Shown here: positions 34,930-46,801 of the stretch, piece after piece
How the letters are laid out: each line of letters starts with the position of its first letter
How positions within the stretch are numbered: the stretch's first letter is position 1
Source: Anisodus tanguticus
Taxonomy: Eukaryota; Streptophyta; Magnoliopsida; Solanales; Solanaceae
Assembly: GCA_034509755.1 (NCBI GenBank)
Contig: CM067542.1
Coordinates: 19,039,001 to 19,103,000, forward strand
DNA: 64,000 nucleotides
Reading direction: 5' to 3'
Made by a program: the position numbers and the translations under genes
Notes under the pieces: generated by a model
Told to the model about the DNA's origin: nothing
Database searches by the model: none
Seen by the model: only the letters and a program-made list of their open reading frames with translations

Positions 34930-35956
34930 AGAAATTGGTCCTGACAATGTTAACCCGAGCCTTGCACTTATCCTTGGCCTTCTCTTGTTGCTCAGTCTTG
35001 AGCTTGCGGCAGTCCTTGATCATATGACCAGGTTTCCCACAGTTGTGACAGTTTCCTTTGAACTTCTCCGTTGTTTGGGTCTTGCCGTCTTTCTAGAACT
35101 TCCGTTTCTTGCTTACGTTCCCTTTGGCCTCAACCAGATTTGCTTTTGCCTCAGCGGGTTGTTTACCCCTAGGCAAGGCCTTCTTATTATCTTCCTGAAT
35201 TTGGAGTTTGATAATAAGTTCTTCAGAGGTCATCTTTTTTGTCTTGAGCTTTAAGTAGCTCATAAACTCATTCCACGAATGAGGTAACTTTTCAATCAGT
35301 GATGCAACCAAAAACTGCTCGTTTGACTTCATACCTTCCAAATCCAGGTGATGTACAATCATTTGGAATTCCTGGACTTGGGACATCACTGTCTTACTAT
35401 CCACCATGTGAAATTTCAGAAGTTTCCCAACGATGAATTTCTTAGTACCTGCATCTTGTGCGTTGTACTTCTTTTGTAGTTTCTCCTCCAACTCTTTGGC
35501 AATGCCAACGGTGCAATACACTGTGTAGAGAGGGTCTGACAAGCAGTTCAATATGTAATTCTTACACATGAAATCATTATGACTCCATGCATCAAGAACC
35601 ATCTTCATTCCATTAATGACATGGATACCTAGGCCCCCTTCACCTGCTTCAAAAGACGAATGGTCCATTTCATCTCCAGCTTGTGGAGGATCTTTTGTTA
35701 GGAAACGTGTCATTCACATAACAGTCAGATAAAATAACATCTTTTGTTGCCATCTCTTGAAGTTTGCCCCCATGAACTTTTTAGGGCGTTCATGGTGAAA
35801 TCCAACGGGTGGAGGAGCGGCAACATTCCCTTGAGCGGCAGCAAAGGCGTTGGATGAGCCTTGAGCAACCGGAAAGGCATTAGGAGTGCCTTGAGCAGTG
35901 GGATTGCCTTGAGCAGCAGCAACAGAATCAGAAGCAGTTTGATTTGGACCAGTCAT
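34930..35956 (-). pseudogene. Tork-like Gag with one in-frame stop
   Basis: Starts MTGPNQTASDS (35956) with an Ala/Gln-rich N-terminus containing repeats of AQGNP/AQGSSNAF. Then come RPKKFMGANFKRWQQKMLFYL, a TGA stop, and MTRFLTKDPP in the same frame. The body reads AWSHNDFMCKNYILNCLSDP and ELEEKLQKKYN, with a zinc knuckle CHNCGKPGHMIKDC near 35010-35050 in a shifted frame. Confidence 0.85.
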
Positions 35957-35996
35957 CTTTCTACTTAGTTACTTACAACAAATCTTGTCTTAAAAT

Positions 35997-36903
35997 TGTT
36001 GGGATACAATTGTTGTAGGGAACAGGAAGTAAGTAACTATTACAATAGAAGAAAGGATAAACAAACTATTACAATAAAACTGAAAATCAAAACCTTAACA
36101 AATTGCTTGTGATATTCGCTGAGTCGAGTGATGACACTGTTTCTTTAAGACAAGTTGCCTCGTATGTCTCCTTTTACGGTGTTGAGCAATAGTCTCCCAA
36201 GATACAACAACAACTTTAACAAGTGGGCAAAGGAAACTCAAGTGTTACTCTTGAAGAACTTTGAGTATAATGACTTTGCTAGAGAGGAAGAATATGAGCT
36301 CTGAAAATTTGGAGAATTATTTAAGTGTTGTATTCAATTGAGCCAAAGGCCTCAATTTATAATGTAAGTAGAAGACCCCTCACCTAGCCAACTAATGGCC
36401 TTCAATAGCCATGTAATTGCACTTGAATGAGGAGTTACATTCAGCCAAATAATGGCTGAATTCATGTGGCAAGTAATGGAGAATCAATGCTCCAAAACCA
36501 GCCCAAACGTAATATTTTTCCAACTTCCCGTCGCAGCAATCTTCCTCCGAAGCGTCGCGGCTCCAGTAGCTGACCAACCATTTTGCGCCGCGGCTCCGAC
36601 GGTTGTGGCGTCGCGGTCCTTCACGGCTCTACGACGATTTCCGTCTCGTTTCATCTTACACTTCGTACACTTCTTCCTTCCTTTACAACGTGAAATACCT
36701 TGTCATTTGGTCAATAACCATCCATAATTCTATATCTCAAACGTATTACATATGTACCAATATCTCTTTCACTAATGAAATTTGCGATACTTGGCACTAC
36801 GTGTGCACGTGTGTGAAAATGACATTTGCGATGTGCGGGCCCAATTGTTCGAATCATAAATTAATGAGATATACTTAATTTCATATTTAGTAAATTTCCA
36901 ACA
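35997..36903 (-). repeat. 5' LTR
   Basis: 907 bases, same family as 30292-31172 with small indels. On the minus strand it starts at 36903 and ends CCCAACA at 35997. The next bases (ATTTTAAGACAAGATTTG) are not an initiator-Met primer site. Confidence 0.9.
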
Positions 36904-37547
36904 GTTATTTTTCTGTTGTTGTTGTGTTGGATCCTTAATATAAAATGAACTATGTGAGAATCTTTTTTAACAAATTTTATAATGCTTTGGAGGGAAAAGA
37001 GAGTCTACTAAAGTGATGAATATCATATCAGCGCATGTTGTTATATAAAAGCACGAAGCACCATAATGAAATGTTCATTCACTTATTTTTATCCTTTAAA
37101 AATATATTTTATATTAGACAAAATTGTAATTCAATAATTTTTCTACAAAAAGAAAAGAGATAATTATCCATAAAAGCTACCATGGGTAGGCAAGGGTAAG
37201 TAGTTTGATGGACAGAAAAGTAAATACATAGGCCAGGATAATTAATTTGATTTGTGAGTAGGTATGTAGTTTTCCCAAAAAGAAGACCACGCGTTCTGGC
37301 AAAGAAAAACTCTTAATTGTCTTGTTTGTCGTACTTCCTCTAGCCCTATATCAGTGTGTAGGTGTAGGTCTATACATGTTGTCCTTTGTTCCTAAATTTC
37401 TACCATATTCTCGCGGTTAGTTTATTCGTATTTAAGCAAAAGTAGTGTTGCATTTATGTAAATCTATAACTTGTGGTTGCTGAATCTTTGTGGTTCAGCT
37501 TAGGATTAACAGTTATTCTAACAATTATATTTATTGATAATGTCTAT
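36904..37547. other. Intergenic stretch
   Basis: AT-rich; no gene seen. Its first five bases (GTTAT) and positions 37543-37547 (TCTAT) are target duplications of the two neighbouring retrotransposons. Confidence 0.5.
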
Positions 37548-38492
37548 TGTTAGATGTTGGATGGATGTTGTGGCAACATCTGTAAATGCTCAGGACAACG
37601 TCTTATGAAAATAAGAATGTTGTCTGCGATGTTGTGACAACATTCCTGACAACATCTCTGTAACGATTTTGCCTATTCTTCCGGCCAAAACAGGTTGTGT
37701 TACTGTGAGTAAAAAATGACCTAGGCAAGCTTACAATGATCTTTGTGTTTGTTTAAAATGTGGTAAAAGAAACAATCAAAGCTTGGAGAGGAAGCAGCGT
37801 GAAGACCAAGTCCAGAACGTTGAGCTTTTTAAGGAGCAAGAACCGGTCCAAGCTGAAGCCTTCTTTTACTCAACCTCCGCAACCAATCAGTAAGGATTTC
37901 AAGGGAAGTTCCACACTATAAATAGAGGAGAGCTTCAGAGTATCGACATCCAGAATTGAACGAGAAGAATTACCAAGAGAGCTCTCGGATATTCACCTTA
38001 GAAACTGGATCAACACACTTAGCCTAAAGTAGTATAACAACATCTAGTCCCACATTACCATTGTCTTTGTCGATTCTAGATCAAGCTTATATTTCAAGCA
38101 ATTGTAATGAAGATGTTGTATTTGTCTTTTTAGATCTTTTAACTTTAGGCTGAAGTCATCTGCGACTTCACTTTTGTTTGTAATTTCTTTTTCGCATTTA
38201 TTGTTCAATCTTGTAAAAAGAAATTCATTTGTTATTGTATATAATCTATGCAATTCTTTGGTCATTGACCATCAAGGGATATATTAATATATACCCTTGA
38301 AAATATAAACCTTGTGTCTCTTTACTTTTTTGCTACATTTACTCGATTAAGGTTTATAACTGTTTTATCACAATGTTGCCTCAGATGTTGACACAACATT
38401 GAAGGCAACATCCAGAAACTGTTTTAATTATTCTAGCTGTTACGGTTTTATTCTTACATCTTCTTGCTTATCCGTAGCCCCCGGACCCAACA
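37548..38492 (+). repeat. 5' LTR of the Sirevirus-like element
   Basis: 945 bases. Contains the dyad arrays at 37564-37580, 37616-37656 and 38372-38412, a CCAAT box and a TATA box. The two LTRs are alike in the great majority of positions. Confidence 0.9.
37883..37924 (+). promoter_or_regulatory. LTR core promoter: CCAAT and TATA boxes
   Basis: CCAAT at 37883-37887 and TATAAATA at 37917-37924, about 30 bases apart, within the U3 of the 5' LTR. The 3' LTR keeps the TATA box (47165-47172), but its CCAAT is changed to CTAAT. Confidence 0.6.
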
Positions 38493-38494
38493 AG

Positions 38495-38507
38495 TGGTAT
38501 CAGAGCC
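38495..38507 (+). other. Primer-binding site
   Basis: TGGTATCAGAGCC, complementary to initiator Met tRNA, two bases after the LTR end. Confidence 0.85.
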
Positions 38508-38549
38508 AACACTTGATACAATAAGTGTTTGATTCTGAATATTACGGCT

Positions 38550-39655
38550 ATGGACTCAGCTATAAAAAACGTTGGTAGACTTCCAATTCTTGACGGAACT
38601 AACTATGCCTATTGGAAAATTCGACTACGTTCGCACATCAAATCCATTGATGTTCGAGTTCGGAGATCAGTTTTCGAAGGCTATGTGATTCCCAAGTACC
38701 CAGCGGACGAGGATGGTGATGTACTTACCAAACCCAAATCTGAATGGACCGCGGAAGAGATCAACAGTGCAAGCTTCAATGAAAAGGCCCTAAATGCGAT
38801 ATTTGGATGGGTAGATCTCTATATGTTTAAACTCATCCAGAATTGTACTACGGCCAAGACGCTTGGGAGACCTTACAAACTCATTGTGAAGGTACCTCGA
38901 GTGTACGACGTACAAAGCTTTGCATGATTTTGAGCCAATACGAACGCTTAAGGATGGAAGAATCTGAAGCCATAAAATCCTATTTTGAAAAGTTAATTGA
39001 CATTGCTAATCAGTGTCAAGTGCTTGGTTCTCCTTTAACCAACACACAACTTGTGGATAAAGCTCTTAGATCTCTTCCTGAAAGATTTAATACTAAGATT
39101 TGTGCTATTGAGGAGGCCCATAATCTTGCTACTATGGATCTACATGCCTTGATGAGCATCTTTCAAACATATGAGATGAACATGAAGAGCCAAAGAGATC
39201 TATATAAAGACAATACTTTGGCACTCCAAGGACAAACCTCAGAAACTGAATTGGAAAACGAGGAAGAAAACTTGGAGGAACTGGGAAATGGTGCAACTGC
39301 TGCCTTACTTACTCGTCTATTCAATTCAATGGTGAGAAAGATCAACAATGATCGCAATAAAGCCAAATACAAATAGCATCAAAACCCACTCTTCAATAAA
39401 CAACCGAATATGTCACCTTATGAGCAAAGAAATCACAATCCACTAAGGAAATCTAACTCTGACAGTACCAATTTCAATCCCAAACAACTCGAAGGAGTGC
39501 AATGTCATGTATGCTCGGGTTGGGGACACTACGCTAATGTGTGTGCAAACACCCTTAGAAAAATTGGTAAGGTTATGTGGGTAACTCTCAATGATGATGA
39601 GAACGAAGAGAATGAAGGAGATCAAGAAGAAAACAACAGGCAATGCTGATAGCCA
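38550..39655 (+). pseudogene. Sirevirus-like Gag
   Basis: Start at MDSAIKNVGRLPILDGTNY (38550), 43 bases past the PBS. The DUF4219-type N-terminus (LDGTNYAYWKIRLRSHIKS) is followed by a frameshift near 38865, then the UBN2-type core (DAWETLQTHCEGT, AIKSYFEKLIDIANQC, LVDKALRSLPERF). A stop near 39376 precedes the zinc knuckle CHVCSGWGHYANVC (about 39502-39545). An acidic tail follows (DDENEENEGDQEE). Confidence 0.85.
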
Positions 39656-40540
39656 TGTTCGAACACTCACTGTCCGACGATGAAGATGTTGTTGACAATG
39701 TTGCGACAACATTAGGAACAACATCAAACTCAACATCTGGAATGTCTTCAACATCAGAGAGGTATGTATACTTTGACTATTCTGATGTAAATTGTTTTAG
39801 TGGATTTATTTCTTCATCTGAGGCTGTAAATTTGGATCTAGTTGACTCCAAAGACGATGTGATAAATGAATTACAAAATCTTTGTAAAGCCTTGATCACT
39901 GAATCTAAGCAACTAGACTCAAAAGAAAAATTATTGGCTCTTGAGAATAGAAATCTGAAAGGCACAATCAACTGATTAGAGGTGACACTTACCAAGAAGG
40001 ACCTAGAGCTTGGCAAAATTCGTGCACGATTGAACGTAGCTGAGACCACCTTTCAAAGGCTCAACATGGGAACCTCCAAACTGAATGAAATATTGAACTT
40101 CAATAAACCTACAAGGGATGGGCTTGGGTACCAATCTCCTAGCAAAACAAATACTTCCAGAATCCATGTCAAACTGAGAGGATAAAATTTGTCAAAGAAA
40201 ATCCAAGTAATTCTCAGATCACTAAGATTGGATCGAAGTTTGTATGTAGCTTCTGTAAAAAGTCAGGACATCTTATGCCTTACTGCTACAAACTTCAAAA
40301 CTCTGCACTCAAAATTTTGCCTAAAATGTCGTCAGAAATGTTGCCCAACATCACTGACAACATTCAAAGCAACCAGCCTGAAAGCAGAAGGAAGAAAAAG
40401 AAATGGGTACCCAAACTGAATCTGAAATGTAATGTGTGCATGACTGCTTTGCGTACTAACATTACAGGTTCTTGGTACTTCGATAGTGGCTACTCACGTC
40501 ATATGACAAGTACCAAAAGTCTATTGAAGTAGTATGAAGC
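39643..40540 (+). pseudogene. Gag-pol linker: coiled coil, second zinc knuckle, protease start
   Basis: Begins with an acidic/Ser-Thr stretch that includes a 41-bp dyad array (39685-39725) translating to DNVATTLGTTSNSTSG. A heptad-like segment follows (DDVINELQNLCKAL, KEKLLALENRNLKG), then FQRLNMGTSKLNEILNFNKP, typical of Sirevirus polyproteins. A second knuckle CSFCKKSGHLMPYC (about 40248-40290) and the protease site WYFDSGYSRHMTS (about 40471-40512; DSGA altered to DSGY) complete it. Several stops. Confidence 0.75.
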
Positions 40541-41845
40541 ATTCAATGGAAGATACGTGACCTTTAGAGGAGGAAGTAGGAGTAAGATAATTGGTAAATG
40601 AACTCTTAATGTTTTGGATGTACCAGCCTTGAAAAATTTTCTTCATGTAGAAGGTTTGGTTGCTAATCTTCTTAGCATAAGCCAACTATATGATGATGAT
40701 CTCGAGGTGAAATTCAACAAGCTTGGATGCAAGGTTACATATTCTGCAGAAAAATGTGTCATGTCAGGAACCCGAACTGGAGATAATTGCTATTTAGTCG
40801 GTAGACAAGAGTTTTGCAACTCCGCAAAGGTAGGTGACTTGACACTTTGGCATCAAATGTTGGGACATGTCAACTACGGCACCTTGGAGAAGGTGATCTC
40901 ATTTGAAGCTGTCAGAGGCATTCCCAGACTGGATCCAAAAGATAAAACACTGTGCGAAGATTGTTTGAAAGGAAAGCAGACCCGAGTCTCTCATAATGTT
41001 GTCCAACATGACGGACAACATTCAGGTACGTCTCATTGTTTTCAATTATTGCATATGGATCTTATGGGTCTAATCGAGGCAGATAGCTTAGAGGGATGAG
41101 ATATTCTTATGTGATAGTAGATGATTTTTCCAGATTCACTTGGATCTATTTTTTAAAGGAAAAATCATAAACCTTTGAGATATTTAAAACACTTTACTCT
41201 AGGATTAAGAATCTGCTTTGTTCTTCGATTTTCAGAATTAGATCTGATCATGGAAAGGAGTTTGAAAATCAAATCTTTGCAAAATTTTGTGAAAAGAAAG
41301 GCATATTCCATGAATTTTCGGCACAAAAAACACCACAACAAAATGGGGTTGCCGAGAGAAAGAACAGAACTTTACAAGAAATGGCTAGAGTTATGTTAAG
41401 TTCTAAGCAATTGTCAAAGAGGTTTTGGGCAGAAGCTTTGACCACGGCATGTCACATAACTAATAGAATCTATTTAAGGCTAGGGATCAAGATGACACCC
41501 TATGAACTGTTAAATGGAAAGTAACCTACATTGTGGTACTTTTATGTCTTTGGGTGTGTGTGCTATATTCTTAATGACAGGGATCAACTGGCTAAATTTG
41601 ACTCTAAGAGTGACAAGGGAATATTCGTTGGCTACTCTCAGAATAGCCATGCTTACCGAATATACAATCTTCGGACAAAGACCATACATGAGTCAGCCAC
41701 TGTTATTTTTGATGACCTGCTGGATATATTTGGTAGATCTTCAAAAAACAACATTATGGTTGCAGTTGAAGAGAGGCAACCCACTGAAGAAACAGATGTT
41801 GTCCCAGATATTGTCCCGACATCAGAAGAAACATCTGAATCTTAA
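40541..41845 (+). pseudogene. Sirevirus-like GAG-pre-integrase and integrase
   Basis: GAG-pre-integrase: LWHQMLGHVNYGTLEKV and CEDCLKGKQTRVSH. A dyad array (40995-41022) replaces the usual hinge and encodes NVVQHDGQHS, followed by LLHMDLMGL (catalytic region). After stops at 41096-41120 come VDDFSRFTWIYFLKEKS, IRSDHGKEFENQ and TPQQNGVAERKNRTLQEM, the DDE triad in broken frames. The C-terminal part (41531-41845) reads FVGYSQNSHAYRIYNLRTKT and ends in a degenerate dyad array (41795-41835). Confidence 0.85.
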
Positions 41846-42000
41846 AGAGAGAACACAAGGGGCGAAGTCGGGAGGAGTCTGCTACTGAACTGAATGATCA
41901 AGTGAGAAGAGACCCTCCATCGAGGATTAGAAGGAACCATCCACCCGACCATGTGATATGAGGAGTTTTTTAGGAGAGGCGTACAAAATGGAAAGAGCCA

Positions 42001-43600
42001 GTGAATTATCGTGAAATGGTAAGGTATGCGTGCATGTCCACCATATATCAACATGTAAGTCTTTCTTGTCTTACATCTACTTTGGAACCTAAAAATATTG
42101 GGGAAGCATTAAAAGATAATTTTTGGATTCAAGCCATGCAAGAGGAGCTTGAACATTTTGCCCGAAATGAGGTTTGGGACTTGATACCACGACCCAACAA
42201 CACAAATGTTATTGGGACCAAGTGGATATTCAAAAACAAATCAGATAAGTTAGGGAAGATTGTTAGGAACAAAGCTCGACTTGTTGCTCGAGGATATACA
42301 CAAGTAGAAGGTATCGACTATGATGAGACCTTCGCTCTTGTGGCTAGAATTGAGTCAATAAGATTGCTTCTTGCTATTGCTTGCTATCTAAAGATTACCT
42401 TGCACCAAATGGACGTTAAAGGTTCCTTCCTCAATGGATACTTGGACAAAGAAGTATATGTTGAACAACCAAAGGAATTTGAGGATTCTCACCATCCACA
42501 TCATGTGTACAAGCTCAAGAAAGCTTTGTATGGACTAAAACAAGCACCACGTGCATGGTATGGTCATCTAACTAACTTCTTTGTTGAGTTTGGTTTTACC
42601 CATGGAGAAGCTGACAGAACATTATTCATTAAAAGACACGGTGTAGATGTAATAATATCTCAAATCTATGTTGATGATATTGTTTTTGGTTCGACTACAG
42701 AATCATTCTTGAAGTCGTTTGTCGAAGCAATGTCGACAACATTTGAGATGAGCATGATTGGAGAACTAACATTTTTCTTAGGCTTGCAGATTAAACAGAA
42801 TGAAGATGGGATCTTTGTATCTCAAAGCAAGTACGTCAAGAATCTTGTTAGGAGATTTGGTCTGGAAAATGCTAAACACATGAAGACTCCAATGGGATCT
42901 ACGCAACAGGTATGTACAGACGATGTTGGATAAGATGTTGACCCAACATTGTACCGATCTATGATAGGTAGCCTTTTATACCTTACTGCCAGTCGCCCCG
43001 ATATTATGTTTAATGTATGTGTTTGCGCCAGGTTCCAAGCCAATCCTAAGGTATCTCATCTTAATGCTGTGAAATGTATCATTCGATATATTGCCGATAC
43101 AAGTGACTTGGGAATTTGGTACTCCAAAGAAACTAATGCTAATCTAATAGGATATAGTGACTCGGATTCGGCCGGTGATGTAGACGATAGGAAAAGCACT
43201 AGTGGGTGGTGTTTCTATCTTGGCAATAATCTAGTCTCATGGTACGGTCGTAAACAAAATTGTGTATCACTCTCGACTGCCGAATCTGAATATGTGGCAG
43301 TCGGAAGTTGTTGTGCTCAACTGATTTGGTTACGACATATGCTAGATGATTATGGCATATCTAATAACTCTATGATTTTGTACTATGATAATCTGAGTGC
43401 TATTAATATTTCCAAAAATCCTGTTCAGCATTCACGTACAAAACATATAGACATAAGACATCATTTTAAGAGACTTAGTGGAAAAACAACTAGTTCAAAT
43501 CGAACATGTTGATACTCTTTTTCAACTGGCTGACATTTTTACCAAACCTTTAGATCATGAGAGATTTTCTAGCTTGAAAAAAATCTCTTGGTCTCTGTTT
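42001..43600 (+). pseudogene. Sirevirus-like RT and RNase H
   Basis: RT is open from 42001 to a TAA at 42931: IGTKWIFKNKSDKLGKI, ARLVARGYTQVEGIDYDETF, LHQMDVKGSFLNGYL, LYGLKQAPRAWY, catalytic IYVDDIVFG, FEMSMIGELTFFLGLQI. The stop falls inside a dyad array (42922-42950) between CTDDVG and DVDPTLYRSMIGSLLYLTAS. RNase H follows: DSDSAGDVDDRKSTSGWCFY, LSTAESEYVAVGSCCAQLIW, RTKHIDIRHHFKR, and a shifted tail with LADIFTKPLD-like text near 43530. It is among the best preserved RTs in the window. Confidence 0.9.
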
Positions 43601-44424
43601 TCTTTGAAAATAAGATAGTCTAGGTAGATGTTGTCCTAACATTCGAGGTAACATTTACTGTTGAGTCAATATATAGGATATGTGTTGTAGTGATGTTGCA
43701 CTGTTTTTTAAAAGATTCAAGCATGACTCTAAAAGGACAAGATATGAATGTGATACCATTCTCTGCGATGATATATATATATATATATATAAAACAATTA
43801 TGTATATCATAAAAAAAGGAGCATCATAAGAAGGCGAAGCCTCTACTAAAAGATTTGGATGTAAACAAAAAGAGCAAAGCTCTAAGATTGGTATCGTTCG
43901 TATTCTATAGGAGTACCACGTGCTTCAAAAAGGTTGAAAATTCCTCAATTTTTTTAATCTGTATGTGTTCAACTAAGTTGATTAAGAACAATGGTAAAAT
44001 GTTACATTAGTCCAACGATCAGTCTCATAGGGAACATATACGGAAATATCATCTGCCAAATCAGAAAATCCTTGGAGTCTCATAATGTTTGTTTAACTTG
44101 GAAATGTTGCCAACATCACTAACAACATCGTGTTCCAGTACATTGATCAATCTGATTTATCTTATTTTATTCTTGTTTTTGGTATTTAACACATCTGTCT
44201 TTAACGAAAAATCCAAAAATTATGGAGGACCGTTTTATTTAAATTTTAAATGATGTTATGTGTTGTGTAAATCCTTTGTTTTAGGTGTGTAAAGAGTTTT
44301 TATTCTTCTATACAATCTAAATTTAAGGAAAAGGAGTTTGAGTGTAAGTATATTTTTCCATAATGAAACCTCCCATTTTTTGTCTTGGAATTGTCACATC
44401 AGCCGATTTACAATTCATCAAATC

Positions 44425-46210
44425 ATGGCAGCCCAAACACCACCGTCATTTTTCAAAACCCAAAGCTTCTCTAACACGCCTAATTCTTCCAAACCCTCTC
44501 CCATGTCCATTTCCCCAAAATTCACAAACACCAAAGATTATTCCCCAATGTCGACTAGTCCAGCAAATAGCAACAAGGTTTACAAGCATTATACTTCCAT
44601 CAATGACTTGAAACCGGTCGAGGAGGACTGCACACAGGCTATGATCCTGCTTGGTTCAGATAAGCCATTACATGTGGGCTACCCAGGCGATAATGAAAAC
44701 CCAATCAATGTTGATGCAATATTCGATTTCTCAAACCTTGCCTCAAGATAGTCAAAATCGACATTTCCGACGCGAATGTCAAAAAGGGTTTTGAAAAACA
44801 ATTCGGTGACAACCAGTCTGCCAAAAGATCCAGGGAAGAGTCGACTTTCCCTGTTGATACTACTACTAGCAGCGGCACTGACACCGATTTCAGTGTGCCC
44901 AGTTATTCCAGAACTCCATCAACTTCCACTTCACAAGCAGAAATTGAGAAGGAAAAAAAAGAAGAAGAAGAAGAAGAGATGTCAAATGACATACCTCTAC
45001 GGAACTTCATTCCTAAATGGGTCCGCAGAACATACTGGAATTTTGATAAAAATGTTGCCTCAACATCAAAGGCAACATACGAGAAAATGGACCCAGACTA
45101 TGTTGCCCCAATATCTGAGGCAACACCTGCAGCCACCTCATCCGAACAAGAAAACACAGAATCCGAAAGCATTTCGAGGTAATTCCCTACTCTTCCATGT
45201 TTCAAACGAAATCATGCTCCAGTAACTGGAATTGGTTTAAAAATAGAGTAGTTAGAGGGGAGAAGGTGATTGACCTAACTTCATTCTCCACAAATGGTTT
45301 AGTTGATTTCTTAAGTAGTTGAAAGATCTTAAGCTCTATATCTGGTAAGAATCCTTATTGTGAGAAGGTGATTAGGGTGTTCTATGGTAATCTGACGCTT
45401 GCTATTAGGGACACAACCTCAAAGAAATTTGGAAGAGTGTACCTATACAACAAGGTATACAATTTTACACTTAATATCATCAACTCCACTCTTGGGATAA
45501 TTGTTAGTGAAAGAGAACCCCAACCAAACCCCACTGTGGAGGAACTCAATTCGATGATCAAGTGCTTTATGGGGAATCTGATCACTATTTGGGCTCCTCG
45601 CAGTCCTGTGTCAAAACTCACTGCCTTGTTTGCCACTTTGCACAAACTTGCTATATACAACTGGCTACCCTCCCTCAACGAGACAGTAGTTACCCTTGAT
45701 CAAGCATCACTGCTTTTCAAGATTGGAAGGAATCAGAAAGTTGACTTAGGAACCCTCATATTCAACCATGTTGCCAACTTGGCAGAAAGACAAAGCAACT
45801 CTGCCCTTCCATACCTCTCATTGATTTTTCAAATCCTGCTCAACCAAGGTTTTAAGACTCCAAAAGGAGAAAAGCTGAGTCCAGACTTAGAGGTTTACTC
45901 AGTACAGCGAGCAGTTGTGAACAACAGGGACATGGTTATTAACCTGCCCTGGAAGAAAGATGAATGGGACACTGACACATCAAAGGATGCTGGCAACATT
46001 GGTCAAGGAAAGGTCCCAATGTCCAAAGACTGGCTTCGACAACACATTGTTGAACTTGACAGGCAAATTCAAGACCTAGTGCGAGCCAGAAACTATTATG
46101 TGGGCTTACTTTCTTCACAAAAAGGGGGAGAGGATGCTGATGATGATCTGCTGTTGGAAGAAGACAGACAAGGGGAACTGCTACTGATGATGATGCAGGC
46201 CAAACTATGA
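44425..46210 (+). pseudogene. Extra 3' ORF of the Sirevirus-like element (envelope-like position)
   Basis: Begins MAAQTPPSFFKTQSFSNTPN (44425), with a Ser/Pro/Thr-rich N-terminus. A frame change near 44752 is followed by an acidic middle with KKEEEEEE and LRNFIPKWVRRTYWNF (44895-45182), then another shift. The C-terminal domain (45368-46210) reads KVIRVFYGNLTLAIRD, APRSPVSKLTALFATLHKLA and DWLRQHIVELDRQIQDLVRA; it resembles the putative plant transposon protein domain found 3' of pol in some elements. No signal peptide or membrane segment is evident, so 'envelope-like' describes position only. Dyad arrays lie at 45051-45079 and 45099-45127. Confidence 0.6.
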
Positions 46211-46679
46211 TGCGGGGGGGAGAGAAGTTGAGATGATGATTGCTAACTACTTTTAATTCTACGGAGATGGAGATGAAGATGAAGATGGTGCTACACAGAG
46301 TGATCGATCACAGAAAGCAGCTGGAAGCTACTGTGACTCGATTACTCTAGTCAAGGATGATCATGCTGATGGAATGGAGTGTTGATTCAATGATGGATGG
46401 AGTGCTGATAATCTCTATTTATTTGAATATTGGATATACTGACATTTGGAATATTTTGTTTGGTTTGTAATATTTTACTTTGGAATATTTGGTCTGTTCT
46501 TGCAGACATTATGACTGCTTTCTAAAGTTGTTTATATATGTTTGCCTGATGTGGATTGTTATGAATGGTTACTGTAGACTGTTTACGCAGTAGCTGTAAG
46601 TAAGTCACGACTAACAGAACATAACTCCTATCTAATCAAATCATCGATACAACATTACTTGGAATTTAATACTGCATGT

Positions 46680-46692
46680 TAAGGGGGAGCAT
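46680..46692 (+). other. Polypurine tract candidate
   Basis: AAGGGGGAGCA, a G-rich purine run about 115 bases before the 3' LTR. A second one, GGGGGGGGAGAGAAG, is at about 46214. The region next to the LTR (GAAGAAAGGCAAAAATGGTGAGA) is a weaker candidate. Which one serves as primer is not decided by sequence alone. Confidence 0.35.
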
Positions 46693-46801
46693 AACACTGA
46701 TCCTACTGATTCTTGGAATGAAAGGACTACATCGGGAATCAATATCCTAGTCATTTTCGCTTCGTATGGAGTTTTGTGAAGAAAGGCAAAAATGGTGAGA
46801 T

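Larger units (their letters stand above)
30292..36903 (-). mobile_element. Complete Tork/Tnt1-like copia retrotransposon
   Basis: LTRs 30292-31172 (3') and 35997-36903 (5') begin TGTTGGAAATTTACT on the minus strand and end ATCCCAACA. They are flanked by a perfect duplication GTTAT (30287-30291 and 36904-36908). A polypurine tract (minus-strand AAGAGGGGAT) abuts the 3' LTR at 31173. Gag, protease, integrase, RT and RNase H are present in copia order but with stops and frameshifts. The sequence after the 5' LTR does not contain the usual TGGTATCAGAGC primer site. Confidence 0.9.
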
